From Paenibacillus chitinolyticus NBRC 15660 (GTDB lineage Bacteria > Bacillota > Bacilli > Paenibacillales > NBRC-103111): DNA of 64,000 nt. Location: positions 310,001-374,000 of the forward strand of contig NZ_BBJT01000001.1 of the NCBI RefSeq assembly GCF_000739915.1. Reading direction: 5' to 3'. The notes under the pieces were generated by a model, which saw only the letters and a program-made list of their open reading frames with translations, was not told the origin of the DNA and did no database searches. How positions within the stretch are numbered: position 1 is the stretch's first letter; every line of letters starts with the position of its first letter. A program made the translations under genes and the position numbers. This document shows, one piece after another, positions 8,038 to 16,203 of the stretch.

Positions 8038-9555
8038 TTAGAAATTCAGTCTGGATACAAATCGGTCAACATACTTCATAAACTGCTTGTTTTCTGATGT
8101 TGGTTTATCAAATACATCCATCGCTACTTTGAGCGGTATAAAAGATTGCATACTATTGATCTTTTTCTTTTGTTTTAATGCACGGTTTGGACAATTCATA
8201 TTCGGTATAGCCTCATTAACTTGGATCCTATATGCTTCAAGTATGGATAATCTGTCATTTTTAATGATGTATTTAAACGAGAATTTTGATAGACTCGCCT
8301 GCTTTAACTTATTTAGCGCATCCCATTTTGGTACGGATTCACTTTGGGCGCCAATTTGTGCTATTTGGAGCCATAACCTAAAATAATTCAAACAAAAATG
8401 TGTTGTGAATTTATTCTGCAGCCAGATTAATTGTGTCACATTTGTACCGGAGTTATGATGTAAAAATTGACTTGATAGATATTTGAATTCTTCACTGATT
8501 ATTTTTGTAGTTACATGTATGTCGGCGAAGTTCATTACAGGATTTTCCAAATCATCTGCATTCATATATTCACGATAAAAGTGAGTCTTCTGCAGCACAG
8601 ATTTTCTCCAAAAGATGTATGCGTAAGCATGTGGACAAATGTCCGGAAATTTACTGTAGTCCTGGTTACGGAGATCCCTAAGTTGATTTATGCAATGGAT
8701 ATGATTTTTAATCAGTTTTTTTCGAATATATCGATCAATGGATTTAAATGTTTCTTTATTCGCTTTGAATATGGTTTTCAGTTGTTCTTGGTTTAATACA
8801 TGAGTAACGTGTCGACTATTCTTATTTTTTCGTTGAAAATTTGCGCTTGCGAATGGGGTTGTGTTAACTAAAAGGTCAATTCTCCCATACTGGGGTATGA
8901 AAAACAGCTTGGTACATGGGTGCTTCTCTTCCCTATTTATTGAAAGCCACCGTAACAAGGAAGAATCTTTAATTTCACACTCGGCTATGTCCCATTCTCT
9001 CCATCTACTATTTGAAAAGTCAGCAAGCTTATAACCACAATTACATGTAAACGGACTTCCCAGCCTTCTATCACTCAGCAAGAAAGGGATTTCTTCCTGG
9101 CAACTAGTACATCTTGTATGTAGTTTTGTCTCATGAAACGGACATATTTCGATGAGACTAAATTGATGAAACCAACTGTGAAAACCATTTTGTAGACAGT
9201 CCGTACACCATTTCAAATGATTTGTAAACCAGCTGCTTGGCTTCTCTTTAAAATGCTGAAGCGGCTGCAAAAGCAAACTGATTGTTACTTTGTTTTGTTC
9301 ATGGAGATCGAAATCCAATGTATTTGATAAAATCTCTTCGTCAATCCCTTTTAATTCATACAATTCCTTCCATACATCCCCCACTTTTTTCATATTCCTT
9401 AATTTTTGTACTTGGTCTACACCAAACGCTTTTATAATATCATTGCGAGTTGTTTGATTTGCAAACAATATTTTTTCAAATATCGACCAAGGTGCTTCAT
9501 ACTTATGAATCCATTCTTTTCTCCATACTACATTTAGGTCCCGTTTGGGTTGCAT
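8038..9555 (-). CDS. tnsD: TniQ/TnsD-family target-site selector
   Basis: A 505-residue protein of nearly TnsD length. The N-terminal TniQ domain contains zinc-binding clusters: C117-C120, C138-H141, C149-C152 and C171/C173 (WCTDC, CPFH, CTSC, CNC). A long, basic C-terminal half follows, as expected of a DNA-sequence-reading TnsD. TnsD proteins bind a specific chromosomal site and recruit TnsC. The start is the ATG at 9555 behind AAAGGAG. It is the last gene of the tnsABCD operon, 1 bp after tnsC, and sits next to the left end. The target sequence is not known; the 505-residue length separates it from the short TniQ of CRISPR-guided elements. Confidence 0.85.
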   Translation of the reverse strand: MQPKRDLNVVWRKEWIHKYEAPWSIFEKILFANQTTRNDIIKAFGVDQVQKLRNMKKVGDVWKELYELKGIDEEILSNTLDFDLHEQNKVTISLLLQPLQHFKEKPSSWFTNHLKWCTDCLQNGFHSWFHQFSLIEICPFHETKLHTRCTSCQEEIPFLLSDRRLGSPFTCNCGYKLADFSNSRWREWDIAECEIKDSSLLRWLSINREEKHPCTKLFFIPQYGRIDLLVNTTPFASANFQRKNKNSRHVTHVLNQEQLKTIFKANKETFKSIDRYIRKKLIKNHIHCINQLRDLRNQDYSKFPDICPHAYAYIFWRKSVLQKTHFYREYMNADDLENPVMNFADIHVTTKIISEEFKYLSSQFLHHNSGTNVTQLIWLQNKFTTHFCLNYFRLWLQIAQIGAQSESVPKWDALNKLKQASLSKFSFKYIIKNDRLSILEAYRIQVNEAIPNMNCPNRALKQKKKINSMQSFIPLKVAMDVFDKPTSENKQFMKYVDRFVSRLNF

Positions 9556-9556
9556 C

Positions 9557-10540
9557 TCAATTGGCTCCTTTATGTACCAAGGCCATATATACCTCAGATT
9601 CTATATAACCGGTAAGTTTTATACATTCTCTCCACTGGCTAACGGTTAACCATCTGCAACTGTCACCGTGGGCACCATACATTTTTAATGCAGTTTCAAC
9701 AGTAAACGCAAAGTATTCCATAGGAATTTCAAAATCTGTCGAAACACCATGCTCCTTACGAATCTCTACGAATAGCTGATAAAGATGCGCTGCTTCCTGT
9801 TCTAAGCGATTTCCCTCCTCGTAACCGATAGGAAAAAAGTATTTTGTATAGCTCCAATCACTATCTTTAGGATAGGAAGAAGTTTCTGGAACATCATAAC
9901 ACTTCAAAACGAATCTGATATCATCTAATGATCTCAGTCCCATGAAATGATGCTCGTGTGTCATGAATCGGCCGATAATTTGGGACTTCTTTTGCTCCAG
10001 AAAAAAGGTTCTTCGTGAGAGTAATTCTTCCTGTCCAATGGAGATCACTGTCATACTGATCTTCTCCCGGTCCAGCTCATTATATATGTCCATGAGCCAG
10101 TTAAAGTGAAATTCTGTTAACCGATGAGCTTCATCCATGACCAAAACAATTCTTCTCATTTTTGATTTTTCTGCTTTCTCTAACATAAGATTGACAATTT
10201 GTCGCCTCATTTCCGCGGGTTTTCGCTTTGAAGGAAAAGGAAATCGAAAGTCTTGAAGTAGATCGTAATAGAATTTTTCTTCACTAGGCACCTTGTACCA
10301 ATTTGTATTCGCAATTAAAATAGGCAGCGGGGCGCCGACCATAAGGGACAGATTTTCCATAGCGAATTTAACAGCACTAGTTTTACCTAACCGAGGTTTT
10401 CCGTAGACAATCATCCCTGGGAGCCGGTTATTCACAATTTTGCTTATACTCTTCATCAAACGAAGAACCTCTTTAGTTGGCAGAAGGTAGTGACCTTGTT
10501 CAATGGGATGCGTACCTGCAGGAATGTTGGGCCTTTCCAT
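9557..10540 (-). CDS. tnsC: TnsC/TniB-family AAA+ transposition regulator
   Basis: AAA+ ATPase of about 327 residues. Walker A is GKPRLGKT near residue 50. Walker B is IVLVMDEAHRL near residue 135, followed by a sensor-like TVISIGQ. TnsC bridges the target selectors and the TnsAB transposase and enforces target immunity. The ATG at 10540 has GGAGA nine bases upstream. An ATG at 10555, directly after the tnsB stop, is the alternative through translational coupling. It is encoded between tnsB and tnsD with almost no spacing. Confidence 0.88.
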   Translation of the reverse strand: MERPNIPAGTHPIEQGHYLLPTKEVLRLMKSISKIVNNRLPGMIVYGKPRLGKTSAVKFAMENLSLMVGAPLPILIANTNWYKVPSEEKFYYDLLQDFRFPFPSKRKPAEMRRQIVNLMLEKAEKSKMRRIVLVMDEAHRLTEFHFNWLMDIYNELDREKISMTVISIGQEELLSRRTFFLEQKKSQIIGRFMTHEHHFMGLRSLDDIRFVLKCYDVPETSSYPKDSDWSYTKYFFPIGYEEGNRLEQEAAHLYQLFVEIRKEHGVSTDFEIPMEYFAFTVETALKMYGAHGDSCRWLTVSQWRECIKLTGYIESEVYMALVHKGAN

Positions 10541-10558
10541 ACAAAAATTCTCCATTCA

Positions 10559-12541
10559 TCATGATTTTGTTTTAAACATTGACAACATCTTCTCATAAGA
10601 TTCGATTTCTTGTTCTTGCTGCAACTGTTGTTTGAGCTCCCTGGCCTTATCGAGTGCTTCATGTTGCTGCTTGACCGAATCCAGAGCTTGCTTCCGCCCT
10701 GCAGGTTGCTCAACTGCTTCTCGTTTGACTTCTTTTAAATGAGTAAATTTATTAACCGCTCCTCTCTTTCCTTTATTGGCGTTTTTCAGGAGAAAATCAG
10801 TATAGACAAATATAGGATCATCCCAGCTCGTATAATGTAGCAACCCTTGTGTAACCAAAGAATTGATCGCCTTTCTAGTGGTCAATGAATGTGGAGATAG
10901 GCACCACTTTCCAGCAGCTGTTAAATAGTCGAATTCGCTACCATCCTCCAAGAATGCTTTTACAATGCGAATATCATCAACATTTACATGAAGAGTGAGC
11001 TCTTGATTTATAAGATACGCGGCATGGTTAAGTTTTTCACTTCGATATTCAACTCCTTCATATTGAATATAGGGTCTTCTTCCTGTACTTAATGAGCCAC
11101 GGACTTTTCGTTTAATAACCGTTTGCAGAAATAACATCTCCGATCGTTTAGTTTCCTCTAGTCGTCGAGGAAGAAGTCCGTTCCCCATTCGTTTGGCCAG
11201 CAATTCCAGTGGCCGTTGATGATGTATTCCTCCATGAGGTGTCCCATTGTAATTAGATATCAATACATCGACAAGTTCTTTCAGGTGATCATATGTTATC
11301 TTCCATTGGATAGCCTTCTTCTCAGGATCGTTCCGCCTCGGATCATCAGGGTGACTCCCTGTTGTATTAGGCAGTCGATGAAATCCGGATTCCTCCAGTG
11401 TCTTAAAAAAACGTTCGATTAAACTACGCCGCATTGGAAGCGCTACTGGACCTAGGTTAGTTACACAACCAATCAAACTTTTCAATCGGTCTTTTACTAA
11501 ATTTGCAAGATGTGCTTTCGCGTTATCGTAACAAATGACATCCCAGACAGCCCATGAATTGGTTTCAGGAAAAACAGCTGATGGAAACCCACCGACACTA
11601 TGGTAGGTCAAACCGTCGATCGTTAGCTTTAATTTTTTATGGGGTAAAACAGCATTTCTTACACAATGCATGACATCACTAGCGCTGATTTCTCTCGCGA
11701 GACTTAACGAATAACCAAGTATACAGCGTGTAGCAACATCAATAAGGGACAATATCCAGAATCGTTCAAGTATTATGGGAACCGTATCCCCCTCTGGTGT
11801 ATTAATCTCCACGCAATATATACCATCAATTCGATGAGCATCGAATTGAACTCTTTGGTAAGGTATTAACGTGGATGGATAATTTTGCTCTCCCTCCCCT
11901 GTATGCAGTGCTTTAGTTTCGGCATCCTGGCCATACCGGAATGCAGCCGTTCTTGCGAAATGCAGTTGACCTAGACGGTTTAAATATCTTCTTAGTGCCC
12001 GGAAACCCATCCACATGGTATTAAAAGGATAAGAGCTTTGAGGAATTTCTTTACGCCTGCACTCTTCAATAAACCGTTTGTGAATGCTCTTAGGCGTCAT
12101 AGCAGGCTCTAACGATCTACGATTACGACCGAGGTACAAATCTTCAATAAGGTCCCTTAAATCTGGATATGTTTCTAAAAGTAAATTGAACTCCCCCGTT
12201 TTTCTTGATTTATTACTTACCTTGCTCAAAACATTAAATTGATAGGCTTTCACTTTTTTTTGTGGAATTAAAGCGCGAAACCCCCATATCCCCCCCATCT
12301 CATCGCTGCTCATACAGCGTTTAATTAATCGCCTCAAATTTTGCTGATCGATGGTGGTTACTTGTTTGATCTCATGGAGCGATTTCTCCCTTTTAAAATA
12401 CATTAACACCGCGGTTTTTCGATTTTGATATATCTTTCTAGAATGTTCTGTTAATGATGCTTCATCGATTGTGGGCCAAAGATCGGGGTTAACTTGTTCG
12501 GGAAGTAATCCTTCATTTTCGTTTAAGCGACTTCTACTCAA
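10559..12541 (-). CDS. tnsB: TnsB-family DDE transposase
   Basis: About 660 residues. The N-terminal HTH region is followed by a retroviral-integrase-like core with the DDE triad at D234 (VQFDAHRID), D339 (VICYDNAKAH) and E376 (RRSLIERFFKT). A beta-barrel and a charged, coiled C-terminal tail, typical of the TnsC contact region, come last. TnsB cuts and joins the 3' ends. The start was set at the TTG at 12541 because GGAGGTG precedes it. The longer frame (to 12598) overlaps tnsA heavily and lacks a ribosome-binding site. It overlaps the end of tnsA by a few bases. Confidence 0.9.
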   Translation of the reverse strand: MSRSRLNENEGLLPEQVNPDLWPTIDEASLTEHSRKIYQNRKTAVLMYFKREKSLHEIKQVTTIDQQNLRRLIKRCMSSDEMGGIWGFRALIPQKKVKAYQFNVLSKVSNKSRKTGEFNLLLETYPDLRDLIEDLYLGRNRRSLEPAMTPKSIHKRFIEECRRKEIPQSSYPFNTMWMGFRALRRYLNRLGQLHFARTAAFRYGQDAETKALHTGEGEQNYPSTLIPYQRVQFDAHRIDGIYCVEINTPEGDTVPIILERFWILSLIDVATRCILGYSLSLAREISASDVMHCVRNAVLPHKKLKLTIDGLTYHSVGGFPSAVFPETNSWAVWDVICYDNAKAHLANLVKDRLKSLIGCVTNLGPVALPMRRSLIERFFKTLEESGFHRLPNTTGSHPDDPRRNDPEKKAIQWKITYDHLKELVDVLISNYNGTPHGGIHHQRPLELLAKRMGNGLLPRRLEETKRSEMLFLQTVIKRKVRGSLSTGRRPYIQYEGVEYRSEKLNHAAYLINQELTLHVNVDDIRIVKAFLEDGSEFDYLTAAGKWCLSPHSLTTRKAINSLVTQGLLHYTSWDDPIFVYTDFLLKNANKGKRGAVNKFTHLKEVKREAVEQPAGRKQALDSVKQQHEALDKARELKQQLQQEQEIESYEKMLSMFKTKS

Positions 12542-13214
12542 GGCTCCACACCTCCATCTTATTCCCCCATATTTGTTCTTTAAGATCTGCAGACGCAATG
12601 CCGCTATAACACATCCATTGACATGCTAACAGGACCTCATAGGTAGAACATTTGCCTTTCAACTGTGTACAAATGTCTCCAACTGCTTTTTTTTGCTTCG
12701 TCATATAGTTTTTAACCAAATCCACAGAGGCTGGCTTGTCATGATTGATATAGTTTAATAACATCTTGAGCTTGTTATCTATAGAAAAGCGACCTGCGCG
12801 AATATCTTTTTCTGTTATCACCTCATGCTGCAAGCCATTTTGTTCACACCATTCTTTTTGAGTTGTTATCTGCCTTTTGGTCCGTATGTAACTACGTCCA
12901 TCTGGTTTTAGGTCCTTTTCATATTTAATCTCAACAAATCTCTCCGTCCCGTCCTTCATTAGTATCCACATATCAAAGATAGTGGAATGAAGCTTTCCAT
13001 TTAATGTGTAGGAAATTTCCAAAGGCTGCTCACAATAAGTCAGCACATTTGGATTCGTTTCTACCGTAACCCAATGGTCAAATTCGAGATCGCTATACAA
13101 AACTACATCGCGCTGGCCAACTTTGGGACCACTCGCTAACCAGCAGTTATTGCCATACTTCTTGTTTCTAGGTAAAACAATCGGTTTGTATTTTGGTTTC
13201 TGTAAATCAAACAT
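12534..13214 (-). CDS. tnsA: TnsA-family endonuclease
   Basis: A 226-residue protein with a restriction-endonuclease-like N-terminal domain. E44 (SDLEFD), D81 (FDMWI) and E95-x-K97 (VEIKYEK) match the TnsA active site. The C-terminal winged-helix-like half contacts TnsC in Tn7. TnsA cuts the 5' ends, giving cut-and-paste transposition. It is the first gene of the leftward operon. GGAAGG lies upstream of the ATG at 13214. The 135-bp gap to the divergent XRE gene must hold its promoter. Confidence 0.88.
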   Translation of the reverse strand: MFDLQKPKYKPIVLPRNKKYGNNCWLASGPKVGQRDVVLYSDLEFDHWVTVETNPNVLTYCEQPLEISYTLNGKLHSTIFDMWILMKDGTERFVEIKYEKDLKPDGRSYIRTKRQITTQKEWCEQNGLQHEVITEKDIRAGRFSIDNKLKMLLNYINHDKPASVDLVKNYMTKQKKAVGDICTQLKGKCSTYEVLLACQWMCYSGIASADLKEQIWGNKMEVWSLE

Positions 13215-13349
13215 AACCTGCCCTACCTTCCTCTGTTTTTAGGTATCAACATTTTTATTCGACTTTATACCAGGTTGCCACGTTTATAATGAACTTTGGT
13301 CGAACATAATAGATTTATAGAAGAAGGCTAATAGATTAGGAGGGATAAC
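13215..13349. promoter_or_regulatory. divergent promoter region tnsA / XRE
   Basis: The gap holds a TATAAT at 13285-13290 reading toward the XRE gene. No transposon-end repeats are present here, unlike classical Tn7, where the right end sits beside tnsA. The XRE protein is the obvious candidate regulator of both promoters. Confidence 0.35.
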
Positions 13350-13583
13350 ATGGAAGAAGAAGAGTTTTATCAATGGTTGGGGCAATATGTTAAAAACATT
13401 CGTAAGCAGAGAAACAAAACCCAAGTTGAAATTTCAAGCATTTTTAGGCTGTCTCGCTCCTCCCTCGCTAATATTGAGACGGGAAGACATCGGATTAGCT
13501 GCTATACGTTATACGAATTGCTATGTGCACTAGATCATCCTTTCAACGATGTGTTGGATTCAATACCGACGCTGCCAAAATAA
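13350..13583 (+). CDS. small XRE-family regulator
   Basis: A 77-residue protein that is little more than one HTH_3 domain: RKQRNKTQVEISSIFRLSRS, then SLANIETGRHRI. GGAGGG precedes the ATG. It is divergent from tnsA and its 3' end overlaps the convergent 105-residue gene by 24 bp. It probably represses transposition genes, by analogy with the Xre repressors of other Tn7-like elements; this role is inferred. Confidence 0.75.
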   Translation: MEEEEFYQWLGQYVKNIRKQRNKTQVEISSIFRLSRSSLANIETGRHRISCYTLYELLCALDHPFNDVLDSIPTLPK

Positions 13584-13877
13584 TAGTGTTTTTAAATTCC
13601 GGAATGCTTGTTGGTATGCATCTACAATCTCAGGATCCAAATGTTGTTCATCTTTTTCTATCGTTGTAGCTACTTCAAAATGATCAAAATCGAGTAAAAG
13701 TATATGTCTGTTGTCGAGTAAATCGAACAAAATGGGAATTGGCCAACTCCCCTGCATTTCGGCAAGCAAAAACCAATCTAACTTGATTAACGTGGGATTG
13801 GAATAGTACAAGCCGTTAAACTGAAGTCCTGCATTTGTAACATTTGCTATACCACAACACATATGTATTTCTTTCAA
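13560..13877 (-). CDS. hypothetical protein between the XRE genes
   Basis: About 105 residues, unrecognised. It has an acidic C-terminal half (DHFEVATTIEKDEQHLDPE) and no membrane segment. The start was chosen at the TTG at 13877 because AGGAGGTGAG lies eight bases upstream; an ATG 15 bases further in is possible. It is convergent with the first XRE gene, overlapping by 24 bp, and divergent from the second. It could be an anti-repressor or a small partner of the regulators, but nothing in the sequence proves this. Confidence 0.55.
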   Translation of the reverse strand: MKEIHMCCGIANVTNAGLQFNGLYYSNPTLIKLDWFLLAEMQGSWPIPILFDLLDNRHILLLDFDHFEVATTIEKDEQHLDPEIVDAYQQAFRNLKTLLFWQRRY

Positions 13878-14010
13878 CTCACTCACCTCCTCTATAATTA
13901 TTACCACTCTAACAAAATTGATACTTATAAATATCAAATTAAATTAATAATACCTATATGTTCATGTATCTAAATCACTTCATTGATTACACTTAAACAG
14001 AGGTGTAATC

Positions 14011-14355
14011 ATGGATAATTCAGTACTGAAACGAATCGGCCAACGTGTACGGGATTTGAGAAAAGAAAGAAATCTTTCTCAAGAACAGCTTGGAGAACTC
14101 GCTGGTGTTCATTTTTCCTATATAGGCGGGCTGGAACGAGGTCAGAAAAATATTTCTCTTCTTAATCTGGATAAGATTGCACAATCACTGGATGTTCCTC
14201 TTTCAGAACTATTTCTGTATGGTCGTCATTTGAAACGGACTATAAAAAGTGGAAAAGAAGAACTGATAAACGAAATTCATGAATCATTAATGAGCTTAAA
14301 TGAATCCGATTTGAAGAAACTCCAACGTTTAATTGAAGAACTGTTTACAAAGTAA
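14011..14355 (+). CDS. XRE-family regulator
   Basis: A 114-residue protein. An N-terminal HTH_3 domain (RVRDLRKERNLSQEQLGELA, then FSYIGGLERGQKNIS) is followed by a helical C-terminal extension (ESDLKKLQRLIEELF). AGAGGTG precedes the ATG, and a strong terminator follows immediately. It resembles the XRE gene at 22.8 kb in layout. Location within the transposon core suggests control of the tns genes or of the TnsF-like gene. Confidence 0.8.
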   Translation: MDNSVLKRIGQRVRDLRKERNLSQEQLGELAGVHFSYIGGLERGQKNISLLNLDKIAQSLDVPLSELFLYGRHLKRTIKSGKEELINEIHESLMSLNESDLKKLQRLIEELFTK

Positions 14356-14396
14356 AGATCATCCTGCGCTGATAAACGTAGGATGATCTTTATTTG
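14354..14396 (+). terminator. rho-independent terminator
   Basis: AAAGATCATCCTGCG pairs with CGTAGGATGATCTTT, followed by ATTTGTTCTT, directly after the XRE stop codon. Confidence 0.85.
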
Positions 14397-14503
14397 TTCT
14401 TGCTCCATATACCCGCACACTATTTAACGATCTGCAATGATGTTATATTATTTGTCCAAATCGGTAATAGCTGAATGTTAGTCATAGTAAAGAGGTGATC
14501 AAA

Positions 14504-15550
14504 TTGAAAATACAGGAGCTAAAAGACTTGCATTTATTGGAAACCAGAATGGAGACATTCCCATGGTTTGTACATAAATTTATTCATTATAAATTGGATA
14601 CAAACTTATCCCCTTCTTCTCTTCTTGAATATTCAAGGGATTTTGAGTCTTTCTTTTCTTGGATTATACAAATAAAATCTCCCGATAATTTGAACTATAT
14701 TACCCAGATGGATATTGGTCAATTAGAGGTATTAACAGCCGAAAACATTCAAGAGTTTGAAGAATACCTTCTTATCAATAGTATGAAGGAGCGAACCATC
14801 CTGAGAAAAATACAATCTCTTCGTTCCCTATTTAATTACCTTCATGATGTAGCTGAAAATGATGCAGGAGAACCTTTGTTGAGCAAAAACATTTTCCGGA
14901 AAATAACAAAGAGAAGAACGGGTAGTCCAATAGAAACCGCTCGAGACATACAAAATAAAGTACTTGCTTCAAATGAATCCGACGATTTTATTGACTATTT
15001 ACGGTCGCGATATCGCACAGAAAATGGAAGTAATCTCCAAGCCATATGGAACTATGATATTAATGGAGTTCGTGACATTTGCATTATTAATTTCATGTTG
15101 AAAACGGGATTACTTGTGAGTGATCTCATCAATCTCAACGTGAGCGATATTTCAATACATGATCAACAAATCAACATAAACCGGCAGTGGTCAGGCATCA
15201 GAAGCAACCATTCTGTTTTTTTTAGTCTATCAACTAAAACGGATTTATTGAACTATTTAAAGATCCGTGATACGACATATAGACCTAATCACAATGAAGC
15301 CGCGCTGTTTCTAAGCCTTCCTAATGGACAGAAAATTGGCAAAAGAATAACCAAAAGAGGGATACAATCAATGGTTATTAAATATGCCACAAAGTTTGGG
15401 AAACCTGGATTGACGACGCGCCAATTAAGGCATTCTTTTGGTTTAGAACATCAACGACAAAGTAATTATGTAAGGACAAAACAACAATTGGCCTACAGAA
15501 GTACTGAAGCAACAGAAAAGTATCAGTTTCTTACTGATTTTGTGGACTAA
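14504..15550 (+). CDS. TnsF-like inactivated tyrosine-recombinase-fold protein
   Basis: A 348-residue protein collinear with XerS-type recombinases of Bacillota, including the XerS-like N-terminal region (about 1-130). Catalytic residues are largely lost. The first Arg (GLR in the family) is L204 in TGLLVSDLINL. The HxxR box is R306-x-x-R309, losing the His. The third-box His/Trp is Y331. Only R309 and the Tyr at 340 remain. An inactivated recombinase domain serving as target selector, TnsF, is known from Tn6022-like Tn7 elements; position beside tnsABCD supports that role here. The TTG at 14504 is used because AGAGGTG is correctly spaced for it and overlaps the GTG at 14495. Confidence 0.7.
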   Translation: MKIQELKDLHLLETRMETFPWFVHKFIHYKLDTNLSPSSLLEYSRDFESFFSWIIQIKSPDNLNYITQMDIGQLEVLTAENIQEFEEYLLINSMKERTILRKIQSLRSLFNYLHDVAENDAGEPLLSKNIFRKITKRRTGSPIETARDIQNKVLASNESDDFIDYLRSRYRTENGSNLQAIWNYDINGVRDICIINFMLKTGLLVSDLINLNVSDISIHDQQININRQWSGIRSNHSVFFSLSTKTDLLNYLKIRDTTYRPNHNEAALFLSLPNGQKIGKRITKRGIQSMVIKYATKFGKPGLTTRQLRHSFGLEHQRQSNYVRTKQQLAYRSTEATEKYQFLTDFVD

Positions 15551-15712
15551 AACTTGAGTTTTCGAATGGTTTGCTCCAATTGGGTCTAGGCTATTCCCTA
15601 TGAGAAAATCCCCTCCAACAGGCAACCATTGTCTCTTTCCGTTGCTTACCGTTAAGGAATCATATACTATGTCGCCATCTTAGGTCTAAAAATATAAGAG
15701 ATGGCGGATTTT
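15551..15712. other. intergenic hairpin region
   Basis: No gene is visible. CGCCATCT at about 15672 pairs with AGATGGCG at about 15699, a hairpin of unclear direction. Confidence 0.3.
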
Positions 15713-15990
15713 CTATGATTTAATTCCTGGAACAAATGCAGATACAATGTATTTGAGTATATTCGCACTGGAAATCCAATTTTGAATGTATGATCTTGAT
15801 TCATTCTTCGGTTCAATAACCACATTTGTAAATCCGCTTTGATTTAACATAGCTTTCACCTCAGGGCCACTATTGTTCTCTATCAGTAATTCAGTTGTCG
15901 TGACAATATCTGAGATTGCAACGCAGCCATCAGATCTTAATACACGTAATGCTTCGTCAAATACTTGTGTTTTGCTGGCGAAAAATTAGC
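15713..15990 (-). pseudogene. arsenite-methyltransferase-like C-terminal fragment
   Basis: The minus strand encodes VFDEALRVLRSDGCVAISDI, then the C-terminal segment ending FVPGIKS. This is the end of an ArsM-type SAM methyltransferase (family pattern: VLKPGGRLAISDIV). Upstream the frame is shifted by one base: SPAKHK lies in the next frame at about 15965-15985. The N-terminal methyltransferase core is absent. A broken cargo gene. Confidence 0.6.
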
Positions 15991-16104
15991 TCCAAGAAAT
16001 TGATTAGGGCTATACCTATATTTGGCAAGCTGCGGACAAAGGATCTCTCCTTAAATTTCCTTTATCATGTTCATAAGGGATCCGAGTTAATATTGATGTT
16101 TCGG

Positions 16105-16138
16105 TAAAACAAAAACAGCCGCAATAATGCGACTGTTT
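16105..16138 (-). terminator. terminator of the 1356-residue gene
   Basis: On the minus strand, AAACAGTCGCA and TGCGGCTGTTT flank a short loop and are followed by TTGTTTT, 65 bp past the stop codon. Confidence 0.75.
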
Positions 16139-16203
16139 CAACCACACTTCTTCATGCTACGAATCCAAGAAGCATCCTTACAGCTGTCATGAACGTATTT
16201 CAA

